From an uncultured Chitinophagaceae bacterium (GTDB taxonomy: Bacteria; Bacteroidota; Bacteroidia; Chitinophagales; Chitinophagaceae), in assembly GCA_937958995.1 (NCBI GenBank), contig CALGAP010000009.1, positions 310,001-374,000 on the forward strand: a stretch of 64,000 bases of DNA, given 5' to 3'. A program made the position numbers and the translations under genes. The notes under the pieces were generated by a model. It did no database searches. It saw only the letters and a program-made list of their open reading frames with translations, and was not told the DNA's origin. Positions 52,801 to 61,861 of this stretch are shown piece after piece; the first letter of the stretch is position 1, and the number at the start of each line of letters is the position of its first letter.

Positions 52801-54348
52801 GGTTTGATATCACCGCCGCCGCACCACGATATCTACTCCATCGAAGATTTGGCACAGCTGATCTTTGACTTGAAAAATGCCAACCGCAACGCGCGCATCA
52901 ACGTGAAGCTGGTGTCGAAGGCGGGCGTAGGTACCATAGCAGCTGGTGTAGCGAAAGCAAAAGCAGATGTGATCCTGATCTCAGGTCATGATGGCGGCAC
53001 AGGTGCATCGCCCATCAGTTCTATCAGGCACGCTGGTTTGCCCTGGGAACTGGGCCTGGCAGAAACACATCAGACACTGGTAAAAAACAAACTGCGCAGC
53101 CGCGTGGTATTGCAGACAGATGGCCAGTTGAAAACCGGCCGCGATATTGCCATCGCCACTTTGCTTGGTGCTGAAGAATGGGGCGTTGCCACCGCCGCGC
53201 TGGTTGTGGAAGGCTGCATCATGATGCGCAAATGTCATCTCAATACCTGCCCCGTGGGTGTGGCTACACAAGATCCCGAACTGCGCAAACGCTTTGCGGG
53301 TAGTGCAGATCATGTGGTGAACTTCTTCAGGTTCCTGGTGCAGGAACTGCGTGAGATTATGGCCGAACTTGGTTTCAGAACCATCAATGAAATGGTTGGT
53401 CAGACCGAATTCCTCGAAATGCGCGACAACATCAGGCACTGGAAATACGAGAAGCTTGACCTTTCTCCCATATTGTATAAAGAACCTGCGAGCGAATTTA
53501 CCGGCCTGTACAAAATGGAAGAGCAGGATCACGGAATTGAAAATGTGCTCGACTGGAAACTGCTCGAAGCGGCAAAGCCGGCTATTGAACGGCAGGAGCG
53601 TGTGTCGGCAAGTTTCCATGTAAAGAATACCGACCGCACAATAGGAACATTGCTGTCAAACGAAATCACGAAGAAATATAAATCCGAAGGACTGCCTGAT
53701 GATACCATTCACTTCAACCTGTATGGTACGGCAGGACAAAGTTTCGGCGCATTTACAACCCGCGGTCTTACGCTCGAACTGGAAGGCGATGCCAATGACT
53801 ATTTCGGAAAAGGCCTGAGTGGCGCCAGGCTGATCGTGTATCCGCCGCGCCAGGCCAGCTTTGTGCCTGAAGAAAATATCATTATCGGCAACGTAGCCTT
53901 CTATGGCGCTACATCAGGTGAAGCTTATATCCGCGGAAAAGCAGGTGAACGTTTCGGTGTGCGCAACTCAGGAGCATCGGTAGTGGTGGAAGGTGTAGGT
54001 GATCACGGCTGTGAATACATGACCGGTGGAACAGTAGTAGTGCTCGGACCCACCGGCCGCAACTTCGCCGCAGGTATGAGCGGTGGCATCGCTTACGTGT
54101 ACGACGTGAAAGGTCAGTTTGAGTCGCTTTGCAACAAAGAAATGGTTGACCTCGATCCGCTTGACCAGGAAGATATTCAGTTGCTGAACGATCTCATTAC
54201 CCGTCACTACGCCTATACCGGAAGTACGGTGGCGCGCTTTGTGCTGGATGATTTCGAGAACCAGCTGAAGAATTTCATCAAAGTTTATCCCAAAGATTAC
54301 AAGCGTGTGATGAATGAGAGAAAGGCAAAAGCCGAATCACGCATTTAA
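49831..54348 (+). CDS. gltB: Glutamate synthase large subunit
   Basis: 1505 residues. The N-terminal glutaminase domain begins near the cysteine C17 in SFEHDACGIGF, which after propeptide removal is the nucleophile; the class II amidotransferase arginine and asparagine segments (FGLIHSRFATNTFPSW, HNGEINTLQGN) are intact. The FMN/synthase domain has GEGGEDEIRY and the [3Fe-4S] cysteines in CIMMRKCHLNTCPVGVA; the C-terminal GXGXG beta-helix domain follows. It makes glutamate from glutamine and 2-oxoglutarate with GltD. The lineage is complete and of the usual length. Confidence 0.98.
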   Translation: MASNQGLYHPSFEHDACGIGFVANIKGTKSHQIISDALTVLENMEHRGACGCENNTGDGAGIMIQTPHEFFFDECIKIGAHLPPFGRYGVGVIFFPADIRLREECRDIFNRAAEKLGLEILAYRKVPVNPDNIGPTALSVEPEMEQVFIACPDHINNPDDFERKLFVLRNYASHTINNTVKKDAIGFYIASLSYKTVVYKGQLTSHQVRSYFPDLSNKRMVSAFGLIHSRFATNTFPSWKLAQPFRYIAHNGEINTLQGNLNWLKSSEHGFTSSYFTREEMEMLLPIVTEGQSDSACLDNMIELLTLAGRSLPHVMMMLIPEAWDGNDQMDPVKKAFYEYHASIMEPWDGPASISFTDGKIIGATLDRNGLRPSRYCVTTDDRVIMASETGVLPVDPAIIKEKGRLQPGKMFVVDMEQGRIISDEELKQTICSRKPYGDWLNQYKIRLEELDEPRVTFTHLSDTSILKYQKAFGYTSEDIEMIIKPMALEGKEPVGSMGTDVPLAVLSDQPQHISAYFKQLFAQVTNPPIDPIREKMVMSLATFVGNNDNLLEEQPTHCHTVALKHPVLTSTELEKLRSIDTGKFQAKTLQTYFRADGKPGSLKAGLDRLCRYAEDAVRDGFEVLILCDRAVDSDHAAIPSLLATAAVHHHLIRKGLRGQVGIVVEAGDVWEVHHFAALIAFGATAVNPYLALATIRNLKANGSLQTDYSWEELRKNYIKAVCDGLLKVFSKMGISTLQSYQGAQIFEILGLNKDVVDKYFTGAVSRIEGVGLDELAREALAKHWYAFSKKELPVNRLPVGGIYQWKRKGEFHLFNPQTIHLLQYSTRMNDYNIFKKYSKLVNDQSEKACTLRSLFKFKHNRPSIPIEEVEPAESILKRFATGAMSFGSISWEAHTTLAIAMNRIGAKSNTGEGGEDEIRYTPLPNGDSMRSAIKQVASARFGVTSYYLTEADELQIKMAQGAKPGEGGQLPGHKVDEWIGKTRHSTPGVGLISPPPHHDIYSIEDLAQLIFDLKNANRNARINVKLVSKAGVGTIAAGVAKAKADVILISGHDGGTGASPISSIRHAGLPWELGLAETHQTLVKNKLRSRVVLQTDGQLKTGRDIAIATLLGAEEWGVATAALVVEGCIMMRKCHLNTCPVGVATQDPELRKRFAGSADHVVNFFRFLVQELREIMAELGFRTINEMVGQTEFLEMRDNIRHWKYEKLDLSPILYKEPASEFTGLYKMEEQDHGIENVLDWKLLEAAKPAIERQERVSASFHVKNTDRTIGTLLSNEITKKYKSEGLPDDTIHFNLYGTAGQSFGAFTTRGLTLELEGDANDYFGKGLSGARLIVYPPRQASFVPEENIIIGNVAFYGATSGEAYIRGKAGERFGVRNSGASVVVEGVGDHGCEYMTGGTVVVLGPTGRNFAAGMSGGIAYVYDVKGQFESLCNKEMVDLDPLDQEDIQLLNDLITRHYAYTGSTVARFVLDDFENQLKNFIKVYPKDYKRVMNERKAKAESRI

Positions 54349-54425
54349 CGCGGATTAAGGGATTACGCGGATGAGAGATCATGAAGCCGAAAAATATCAG
54401 AATCCGTGTAATCCATTCATCCGTG
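54349..54425. repeat. Intergenic inverted repeat between gltB and gltD
   Basis: 26-base arms at 54349-54374 and 54400-54425 match in 20 of 26 positions when one is reverse-complemented (core GGATTAC-GCGGAT against ATCCGTGTAATCC). A hairpin of this kind between two subunit genes could protect mRNA or adjust their ratio; it could also be a dispersed Bacteroidota intergenic repeat. Confidence 0.55.
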
Positions 54426-54479
54426 ATAAATCCAAATCCCAATCATTATCAAACTTTCAAAATCAACAAATAAATCCCG

Positions 54480-55985
54480 ATGGGTAAACCAACAGGTTTC
54501 TTGGAGTTCACCAGAGAGTTGCCGGCAAAGAAGCCGGTGGAAGAGCGATTGCAGCACTACAACGAGTTTGTAGAGCGCTACAGCGATGAAAAGTTGAACC
54601 AGCAGTCGGCGCGCTGCATGAACTGCGGCGTTCCATTTTGTCATAGCGGCTGCCCGCTGGGAAATAATATTCCCGAGTTTAACGATGCAGTGTATCGCAA
54701 GAGCTGGCAGGAAGCATATGAAATCCTGAACAGCACCAACAATTTTCCCGAGTTTACCGGGCGCATTTGTCCCGCCCCCTGCGAGAGCGCCTGCGTGCTG
54801 GGCATCAATCAACCCGCCATCACTATTGAAGAAATAGAAAGGCACATTATTGAAATAGCTTTTGAAAAAGGTTTTGTAAAACCCCGTATTCCGCATGTGC
54901 GTACCGGTAAGAAGGTGGCTGTAGTGGGTTCAGGTCCTGCCGGACTGGCCGCGGCCGCGCAGCTGAATTATGCTGGTCATACCGTTACTGTTTTTGAGCG
55001 CGACGACAGGCCGGGCGGCTTGCTGCGCTATGGTATTCCCGATTTCAAACTCGAGAAATGGGTAGTTGACCGCCGCATCAGGCTGATGGAAGAAGAGGGC
55101 ATTACCTTCCGCTGCCATGCTAACGTAGGTGTGAACGTGCGCGTAAACGACCTGCTGCGCGAGTTTCACGCTATTGTGCTGGCTGGCGGCTCCACCATTC
55201 CCCGCGACCTGAACATACCTGGCCGCGAGCTGAAAGGAGTGCATTTTGCTATGCAGTTTCTGAAACAACAAAACAAGCGCAATGCCGGCAAGGACCCGCT
55301 GGGCAATGCATCGATCGAGAGCAATATATATGCTGAAAACATTTTAGCTACCGGTAAGAACGTGGTGGTGATAGGAGGGGGTGATACCGGTAGTGACTGT
55401 GTAGGCACTTCTAACCGCCAGAAGGCAAAATCGGTAACCCAGTTTGAGCTGCTGCCCAAACCGCCGGAAAGCCGCACGCCGTATATGCCCTGGCCTACTT
55501 ACCCGATGATCCTGAAATCATCCACTTCGCACGAAGAAGGCGCCGACCGCCGCTGGGCCGTTGCCACTAAAGAATTCCTGGGCGACGAAAAGGGCAATCT
55601 GCGCGCCCTGAAGATCGTGGACCTGGAATGGACCGTTTCGGAAGACGGCCGCCCGGCGCGATTCACTGAAAAACCCGGTTCGGAGCGCGAAGTGCCCTGC
55701 GAACTGGCATTGCTGGCCATGGGTTTTGTGCACCCGCAACATAATGGATTGATCAACGAGCTGGGACTGGAGCTGGACGAACGCGGCAATGTAAAGGCTG
55801 CCGAAGGCGCTTACAAGACCAGCATCGGGAAGATTTTTGCCGCCGGTGATATGCGCCGCGGTCAGAGCCTGGTGGTATGGGCCATCAGCGAGGGCAGGGA
55901 ATGTGCCCGGAAGGTGGATGAATTCCTGATGGAAGGAAAGTCCTTCCTGGAGGAAAAAGACCGCAACCTGGTTTTAGCATTTTAA
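54480..55985 (+). CDS. gltD: Glutamate synthase small subunit
   Basis: 501 residues. The N-terminal Fe-S clusters use cysteines in ARCMNCGVPFCHSGCPLGNN and GRICPAPCESACVLG; the FAD domain has VVGSGPAGLAAAAQL and the NAD(P)H domain VVVIGGGDTGSDCVGT. It passes electrons from NADPH to GltB. The 131-base gap after gltB holds an inverted repeat, but the two genes are in one line and act as one enzyme. Start ATG at 54480 fits the conserved GKPTGFLEF beginning. Confidence 0.97.
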   Translation: MGKPTGFLEFTRELPAKKPVEERLQHYNEFVERYSDEKLNQQSARCMNCGVPFCHSGCPLGNNIPEFNDAVYRKSWQEAYEILNSTNNFPEFTGRICPAPCESACVLGINQPAITIEEIERHIIEIAFEKGFVKPRIPHVRTGKKVAVVGSGPAGLAAAAQLNYAGHTVTVFERDDRPGGLLRYGIPDFKLEKWVVDRRIRLMEEEGITFRCHANVGVNVRVNDLLREFHAIVLAGGSTIPRDLNIPGRELKGVHFAMQFLKQQNKRNAGKDPLGNASIESNIYAENILATGKNVVVIGGGDTGSDCVGTSNRQKAKSVTQFELLPKPPESRTPYMPWPTYPMILKSSTSHEEGADRRWAVATKEFLGDEKGNLRALKIVDLEWTVSEDGRPARFTEKPGSEREVPCELALLAMGFVHPQHNGLINELGLELDERGNVKAAEGAYKTSIGKIFAAGDMRRGQSLVVWAISEGRECARKVDEFLMEGKSFLEEKDRNLVLAF

Positions 55986-56007
55986 CAATAAAAAGCTGCT
56001 TTTTTTG

Positions 56008-56035
56008 AAAGCCATCCAAAAAGGATGGCTTTTTT
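56008..56035 (+). terminator. Rho-independent terminator after gltD
   Basis: Stem AGCCATCC/GGATGGCT (56010-56017 and 56023-56030) with a T-run at 56030-56035. It separates the gltBD unit from amt. Confidence 0.88.
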
Positions 56036-56228
56036 GTTTTCAAACTGTTGATTTATGCAATTGTTTGAACTCTAATGAGTTTGGCACCGTTCTCCATTCA
56101 CATTCTATACACATTAAAAAATATAAAATGTTAAAGAAATTGCGCAATTTTGTAAAAATTTTCTCTAAATTCATACTAATTATTCAAATGTAAAATTTAA
56201 TAATACAACCAACTAAAACAATCGCGAA

Positions 56229-57641
56229 ATGAAAACAACCTCCTTCAAGCAAGTCGCTCCGTTCCTGGTTCTGGCCCTTGTAGCCATTGCCTCGATCTTC
56301 ATTCCCTCGGTTGATGCTTTCGCCGGCGAGTACAATTCCGCCGACGTAGCCTGGATTATTGTAGCCGCCACGCTGGTGTTTCTGATGACGCCGGGCCTGG
56401 CATTTTTCTATGGTGGCATGGTTCACCGCAAAAACGTGATCTCTACCATGATCAAGAGCGTGGTAGCCGCCGGCGTGGTCAGCGTGCTGTGGATCACCGT
56501 AGGCTTTAGCCTGGCATTTGGCGAGTCTATTGGCGGTATCATTGGCGACCCCACCACCTTCCTGTTCTTTAAGGGTGTGGCTTCCGGCGCGCCCGCACTT
56601 CCGGGAGGCAGTGAAATGACCATCCCCCTGTTGTTGTTTGCCATGTTCCAGTTGATGTTTGCGATCATCACCCCCGGCCTCGTGGTGGGTGCGGTGGCTG
56701 AACGAATTCGCTTCACCTCTTATATATTGTTCATCGCCTTATTCAGCCTGCTGGTGTATGCACCGCTGGCACACATGACCTGGCACCCGAATGGTCTGTT
56801 TGCTTCATGGGGTGTTCTCGACTTCGCAGGTGGTACCGTTGTGCACATTTCTGCCGGTTGTGCCGCTCTTGCCGGTGCAATGGTGTTGAAACGCCGCGCG
56901 GTACACGTGCTGCAGAAAGAAGTTCCCCCGGCCAACATTCCTTATGTACTGATTGGTACCGGTTTACTGTGGTTTGGCTGGTTTGGTTTCAATGCAGGTT
57001 CTGCACTGAGCGCTGGTCCGCTGGCTGTATCAGCCCTGGCCACCACCAATACTGCCGCTGCCGCAGCAGGTCTCAGCTGGATGTTCTTCGATGTACTAAA
57101 AGGTAAGAAGCCCTCCGTACTCGGTTTCTGTATCGGCGCTGTGGTGGGTCTCGTAGCCATTACACCCGCAGCCGGTTTTGTGGCCGTACCTCAAAGTATC
57201 TTCATCGGCGTAGTGGCCGCTATCGTTTCCAACATTGCCGTTTACTACAAACAAAGAGCAAAAGTTGACGATACGCTCGACGTATTCCCCTGCCACGGTA
57301 TTGGTGGTATGGTAGGTATGATGATGACCGGTGTATTTGCTACTACTACTGTAAACGATGCAGGTACAATGGGTCTCTTCTATGGTGGTACTGCTTTCTT
57401 CCTGACACAAATGAAAGCAATGGCCATCACTGTAGCCTTTAGCTTCACAGCTTCCTTCCTCATATTCAAGTTTATCAATTTCATCCTGCCTCTGCGTGTT
57501 TCTTCCGAAGAAGAAGAAATTGGCCTCGACGCCACTCAGCACAATGAAAAATATCTGCAGGGTACCTTGTTGGTGAGCTCTACTAAGAACGGATCTTACC
57601 TGGAAGAAGAAATAGCTATAACAGAAAAAGGTACAGTTTAA
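56229..57641 (+). CDS. amt: Ammonium transporter Amt
   Basis: 470 residues, eleven or more hydrophobic segments. The N-terminal 32 residues look like a signal peptide (ending VDAFAGEY), as in many Amt proteins. Family signatures are MTPGLAFFYGGMV, DFAGGTVVHISAGCAALAGAMV-type text (DFAGGTVVHISAGCAALAGA) and the pore histidines in WHPNGL and the CHGIGGMVGMMMTG segment. It conducts ammonium or ammonia across the inner membrane. A PII (GlnK) gene, often beside it, is not seen. The C-terminal charged tail would be the PII-contact region. Confidence 0.95.
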   Translation: MKTTSFKQVAPFLVLALVAIASIFIPSVDAFAGEYNSADVAWIIVAATLVFLMTPGLAFFYGGMVHRKNVISTMIKSVVAAGVVSVLWITVGFSLAFGESIGGIIGDPTTFLFFKGVASGAPALPGGSEMTIPLLLFAMFQLMFAIITPGLVVGAVAERIRFTSYILFIALFSLLVYAPLAHMTWHPNGLFASWGVLDFAGGTVVHISAGCAALAGAMVLKRRAVHVLQKEVPPANIPYVLIGTGLLWFGWFGFNAGSALSAGPLAVSALATTNTAAAAAGLSWMFFDVLKGKKPSVLGFCIGAVVGLVAITPAAGFVAVPQSIFIGVVAAIVSNIAVYYKQRAKVDDTLDVFPCHGIGGMVGMMMTGVFATTTVNDAGTMGLFYGGTAFFLTQMKAMAITVAFSFTASFLIFKFINFILPLRVSSEEEEIGLDATQHNEKYLQGTLLVSSTKNGSYLEEEIAITEKGTV

Positions 57642-57718
57642 ATGATGAAATGAACTTCTGACACAAGTTCAGATACCATCTACCGTACCCTTTTCTTTAA
57701 CACTTAAAATCTATAACA

Positions 57719-58810
57719 ATGTTAAGAAACATTTCGTTATTGGCCATGCTATTGGCCCTGATTTCCCCTGCATTTTCACAAGAGACTAAAGAAGAAGAAG
57801 AAAAAAAAGGTCCCACTATAAGTGGTTCTGCTGATGTGTATTTCCGCTACGGTTTCAATAGATTTAAAGAAGATCCATATAACAGCTATACCAGTTTTAC
57901 CGGTTCACACAATTCATTTGAATTGGGTATGGCCTCTGTAAAACTCGAACATTCAATCGGTAAAGCTGGCATCGTGGTGGACCTGGGATGGGGCAGAAGA
58001 GCTGAAGATTTTTCTTACAATGACGGTGAAGCTGCTGCCGGCAAAAATGGCTTCCTTTCGCTGGCCATGCTCAAGCAGTTGTACGTAACCTATTCTCCCT
58101 CCGATAAAGTAACGCTCACGCTCGGAAGCTTCGGCACGCACATCGGTTATGAAGTGCTGGATGCCTACCTCAACAGGAATTACAGCATGAGCTATGGCTT
58201 TTCGTACGGTCCGTTCTTCCACACTGGTCTCAAAGCCGATTTTGCATTGAGCGGCCAGAGTGGTTTGATGCTGGGTATCATCAATCCTTCTGATATGAAA
58301 ACCGCTTCCGGTTTTCCCAAGATGTTCATCGGCCAGTTCACCACCGGCACTTCCGATGAAAAACTCAATCTTTCCTTTGGGTTCCAGGGCGGAAAAGGCG
58401 ACGATGTCTCCCGCTTGTACCAGGGCGATCTTACCGGCTCATATGCCATCAACGATAAGTGGAGCCTGGGTCTGAACGCCACTTACCAGAGCAGGAGTTA
58501 TAAGAATGGTGGCGACGAATGGAGCGATGGTGAAGGATGGTGGGGTGCTGCCCTTTATGTGAACGCCGATCCCACTGACTGGCTGGGCATCACCTTCCGC
58601 GGTGAATATTTCAATGATGATAAGAACGTAGTAGGTTTTGGAACCAACTTAATCGTTCCCACGCTGTCATTTAATTTTAAAGTCAATAATCTTACTATCA
58701 TACCTGAGTTCCGCTTCGACACCGCCGGCGAGGAAATTTTTGTCAAACATGATTATACCGGCACCAAATCCAGCGGCTCATTCATCCTGGCAGCTCATTA
58801 TCGATTTTGA
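57719..58810 (+). CDS. Outer-membrane beta-barrel porin
   Basis: 363 residues with a signal peptide (1-20, ending SPAFSQ) followed by acidic/lysine residues EEEEKKGP and alternating amphipathic strands, ending in the aromatic AAHYRF typical of a barrel's last strand. It matches the bbp2/OmpL-like porin family of Bacteroidota by look. It lies 77 bases after amt on the same strand and probably passes ammonium or small nitrogen compounds across the outer membrane, an inference from context. Confidence 0.82.
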   Translation: MLRNISLLAMLLALISPAFSQETKEEEEKKGPTISGSADVYFRYGFNRFKEDPYNSYTSFTGSHNSFELGMASVKLEHSIGKAGIVVDLGWGRRAEDFSYNDGEAAAGKNGFLSLAMLKQLYVTYSPSDKVTLTLGSFGTHIGYEVLDAYLNRNYSMSYGFSYGPFFHTGLKADFALSGQSGLMLGIINPSDMKTASGFPKMFIGQFTTGTSDEKLNLSFGFQGGKGDDVSRLYQGDLTGSYAINDKWSLGLNATYQSRSYKNGGDEWSDGEGWWGAALYVNADPTDWLGITFRGEYFNDDKNVVGFGTNLIVPTLSFNFKVNNLTIIPEFRFDTAGEEIFVKHDYTGTKSSGSFILAAHYRF

Positions 58811-58964
58811 TATAGTGAGTCTTGCTATAGAAAAAAAATTCAACTAAAGCTAATTGCTTCACAATATTCATAAGGCTGTCATACCATGGACAGCCTTCAT
58901 GATTGTGTGGTAATACTGTAAAAAGGTAGTACCCCTTTTTTCATTACCGTTGTTTTAGTTATCA

Positions 58965-59002
58965 GAAAAAAAACGCATCCGTTCTCGGATGCGTTTGCTT
59001 TT
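58965..59002. terminator. Bidirectional terminator between the porin and ppc
   Basis: A perfect 11-bp stem AAACGCATCCG/CGGATGCGTTT (58971-58981 and 58986-58996) has an A-run on its left and a T-rich end on its right, so it can act on both strands. A weaker hairpin (AAGGCTGTC/GACAGCCTT) at 58872-58897 has no T-run. Confidence 0.85.
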
Positions 59003-59108
59003 GGGTATTGTGCTACGAGTTTTGTGTTTCGTGTTTCGGGTCGCTGCCGCGCTTTGCAGTCTCTGCCCGAATCAAAGATCCCGAAACTTTAAACCCGAAA
59101 TCCTTCGC

Positions 59109-61688
59109 TTAAGCGGAGTTCCTCCCCGCATTTATAATCCCAAACGAAGATCTTATCACCAGCTTCTCATAAATCTCGCGTTGCCCGGAGGTGGCTGATT
59201 GTTGTTCCATCTGGCGGATGCGTGTCATGGCGTATTGCTGAATGGTGGTGAGGGGCAGCACAATGCGCTCGCGCATCTGGATGGAGAGCTGCTCCACGGG
59301 GTAATCGGCCATCAACTCCGTCTTGCCGGAAATGAGGAATATATATCGTTGCGTGAGTTCATACTCCTTGTAAATAGCTGTCCATACTTCTCCAAACTGC
59401 GGGTCCTGGCTGAGGTGTTCGGTGAGGGGGAAGAAACATTTCTTCATCGCCATCTCGCAGTTATCGAGCAGCGTTTTGAAGAAAAGCGATTGCTTATATA
59501 TTCTTTTTATATCCCCCAGCTTACCACGCTTATCAAGCGCCTGCAGGGCAGAGCCTACGCCGTAGTAACCCGTTACATTTTGCTTTAACTGGCTCCAGGC
59601 GCCCACGAAAGGAATAGCGCGCAAATCTTTCAGGGAGAGCCGAGTGCTGCTGCCGCGCTTGGCGGGGCGACTGCCGATATTGGTTTGTGCGTAAAATTTC
59701 AAAGGACTCACCTGCGAGAGGTAATTCAGGAAATCGGGCGAGTCTTTCAGTTTCTTATAGGCTTCTAAACTTTCCCTGGCCAGCTCATCGAGCAACTCCT
59801 TATCACGTTCGCTGAGAATCTTGTCATCATCTACAAATAAATCATTCGAGATACCGGCATTCAGCAGTTGTTCTATATTGAACTGCGCTGAGTCAATTGT
59901 ACCGAAATTTGAACTCACGGTTTGTCCCTGTATGGTGAGCTGAATTTCCTTATTTGAAATATTCCTGCCCATACTGGCGTAAAACTTATGCGTCTTGCCG
60001 CCGCCACGCGCGGGTGGACCACCACGACCATCGAAAAAGACCACATCCACCCCATAGTCGGCGGATATTTTCGTGAGTCCTTCTTTCGATTTGTAAATGG
60101 CCCAGTTGCTCATGAAATAACCGCCATCCTTGGTGCCATCTGAAAAGCCCACCATGATGGTCTGCCGGTTGCGCCGGTTTGCCAGGTGCGCCTTATAGGT
60201 TTCGTTTTCGTATAGTTGTTGCATGATGGCGGGCGCGCCCTCCAAATCATCAATAGTTTCAAAAAGCGGCACGATATCTATCGGCATGCTTTCTTTCTTC
60301 CATCCGCACAACCTGAACAGCGCGTAAACCTCCAGTACATTCAGCGCGCTGTTGCACTGGCTGATGATATAGCGATTGCAACCTTCCACACCATTGTATT
60401 GCTGAATTTCTTTGATGGTCTTAATGGTCTGCAGCGTGTCTTTGATCAATCCATCCTCAAACACGTGCGTACCTACATCGCCGGAGACATTTGACAACAA
60501 TTTTGTTTTTTCCTCTACGCTTAATTCCTTGTAGTTTTTCGGCAGCAGATCCGTTTTCTCAGCGATCGCTTCCAGCACGGTATGGTGTACTGAACTATCC
60601 TGCCTGATATCCAGCGAAGCAAAATGCAAACCGAACACATGCACCTTGTTGATAAGGCTATCCACCAGGTGCTGAAAAAGTCCATTGTGCTGGTAGATTA
60701 ATATTTCACGGATGCTGTACAGGCTTGCGAGAATGCCTTCCTTGGTCAGCTCGGTGCGCTGGCCCGGAATAAAGATGTTATTGTACAATTGCTTTTCCAG
60801 CTCGGCCAGGATGGTATCCACGCCTTTAAAAGTGAGGCGACGCTTCAGTTTGCGTACGTCGAGGTAATAGCATTTGATGATGCTGCCGCGCAACATATCG
60901 GCTACCTTCAGCGTGGTGTCGCAGGTGACGTTGGGATTGCCGTCGCGGTCGCCGCCGGGCCAAAAACCCATGGTGATAACCGGGTTGTTGTCGGGAATGG
61001 CATCGGGGAACTGGTTTTTCAAAAAAGTAATAATGCGCCCCGCTGCCTGGTAAAATACATTTTCGAGGTACCATACCAGGCTCACAGCTTCATCATATGG
61101 CGTGGGCTTTTGCTTTTTGAAAAATGGCGTTTTACCCAATTGCTGCAGGTACATATTGATCTGGCTGGCGTTGTTCTCGGCCAGCGCTTTGGCCAGGTCG
61201 TTGATGATGCCCAGCACGGGGCCGGGGTAAAACTGCGTAGGGTGGGCCGTGAGCACCAGGCGGATCGAAAAGTCTTTCAGTTTTTCCGCCAGCCGTTCCT
61301 GCATACCATTCTGGATGACCTCCGACTCGAGGTATTTCAGTGAACCCACACCGTTAATATCATTCACCTCGCGGAAGGAGGCATCTTCCAGCGCATCAAA
61401 CAACACCACCTGCCGTTCAACGTACTGGATAAAACGAAATAGCAGGTCCAGCTTATCCTGTTCCCTGGTATAAGTAGTATGCTTTTCGAAAAAATCCTCG
61501 ATGATCTGCACCGGCGACAACTTTTTCTTATACCCCTCCTCGCAAAAATTGAGCAGGAGCGATAGCAGGATGCCGGTTTTTTCGATACGGTGAAAAGGCA
61601 GTGAGGTAAAAAGGCTGTTGTACAACTGGAACTTGATGCCTACGTGATTCTTGAACTGCTGCAGTGCCAAAGACGATTGTCGATCCAT
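59109..61688 (-). CDS. ppc: Phosphoenolpyruvate carboxylase
   Basis: 859 residues from the ATG at 61688; the upstream TTG at 61703 is ignored. H149 in VLTAHPTQ, the GGDRDGNPNV motif, and the FFDGRGGPPARGGGKTHKFYAS glycine-rich loop, quoted in parts FDGRGGPPARGGG and KTHKFYAS, are the active-site segments; the usual FHGRGG form is replaced here by the Bacteroidota form. It carboxylates PEP to oxaloacetate, the precursor of aspartate. It is divergent from thrA, which begins the pathway from aspartate to threonine, with a shared 249-base region. Confidence 0.96.
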   Translation of the reverse strand: MDRQSSLALQQFKNHVGIKFQLYNSLFTSLPFHRIEKTGILLSLLLNFCEEGYKKKLSPVQIIEDFFEKHTTYTREQDKLDLLFRFIQYVERQVVLFDALEDASFREVNDINGVGSLKYLESEVIQNGMQERLAEKLKDFSIRLVLTAHPTQFYPGPVLGIINDLAKALAENNASQINMYLQQLGKTPFFKKQKPTPYDEAVSLVWYLENVFYQAAGRIITFLKNQFPDAIPDNNPVITMGFWPGGDRDGNPNVTCDTTLKVADMLRGSIIKCYYLDVRKLKRRLTFKGVDTILAELEKQLYNNIFIPGQRTELTKEGILASLYSIREILIYQHNGLFQHLVDSLINKVHVFGLHFASLDIRQDSSVHHTVLEAIAEKTDLLPKNYKELSVEEKTKLLSNVSGDVGTHVFEDGLIKDTLQTIKTIKEIQQYNGVEGCNRYIISQCNSALNVLEVYALFRLCGWKKESMPIDIVPLFETIDDLEGAPAIMQQLYENETYKAHLANRRNRQTIMVGFSDGTKDGGYFMSNWAIYKSKEGLTKISADYGVDVVFFDGRGGPPARGGGKTHKFYASMGRNISNKEIQLTIQGQTVSSNFGTIDSAQFNIEQLLNAGISNDLFVDDDKILSERDKELLDELARESLEAYKKLKDSPDFLNYLSQVSPLKFYAQTNIGSRPAKRGSSTRLSLKDLRAIPFVGAWSQLKQNVTGYYGVGSALQALDKRGKLGDIKRIYKQSLFFKTLLDNCEMAMKKCFFPLTEHLSQDPQFGEVWTAIYKEYELTQRYIFLISGKTELMADYPVEQLSIQMRERIVLPLTTIQQYAMTRIRQMEQQSATSGQREIYEKLVIRSSFGIINAGRNSA

Positions 61689-61740
61689 AGGGTGAAAATA
61701 CAATTTTAAAAAACTAACAACTGTTATGAATGCTATCCAT

Positions 61741-61748
61741 TATCTTTG
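61741..61748 (+). promoter_or_regulatory. -7 promoter element of thrA
   Basis: TATCTTTG is an exact TAnnTTTG match 19 bases before the GTG at 61768. No well-spaced -33 TTG is present. Confidence 0.45.
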
Positions 61749-61767
61749 GTCTGCTCAATTCTCAATA

Positions 61768-61854
61768 GTGGTTGTAAACAAACATATCATTTCCTCATCG
61801 TCCTCTGTAGCTACTACAGCTACTACCACTATTACCATTACAACAACCCGTTAA
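61768..61854 (+). CDS. thr leader peptide, Thr/Ile-rich
   Basis: A 28-residue peptide if started at the GTG at 61768, after the probable promoter; an ATG at 61726 in the same frame gives 42 residues but would precede the -7 element. The last 13 codons are ACT ACA GCT ACT ACC ACT ATT ACC ATT ACA ACA ACC CGT, nine Thr and two Ile, then TAA at 61852-61854. Its composition closely parallels Escherichia coli ThrL. It lies 84 bases upstream of thrA. It was too short for routine gene calling. Confidence 0.85.
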   Translation: MVVNKHIISSSSSVATTATTTITITTTR

Positions 61855-61861
61855 GGGTTGT
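61843..61861 (+). promoter_or_regulatory. Hairpin enclosing the thr leader stop codon
   Basis: Stem ACAACCC/GGGTTGT (61843-61849 and 61855-61861) places the TAA stop in its loop. No T-run follows, so it is not an ordinary terminator; it could be a ribosome-sensing or pausing structure, or part of an RNA fold that controls thrA. Confidence 0.5.

Noticed and set aside
56080..56110. TGGCAC-containing sequence upstream of amt as a sigma-54 promoter
   Set aside because: The -12 part (TTGCA) is missing at the required spacing, and use of sigma-54 here is unsupported.
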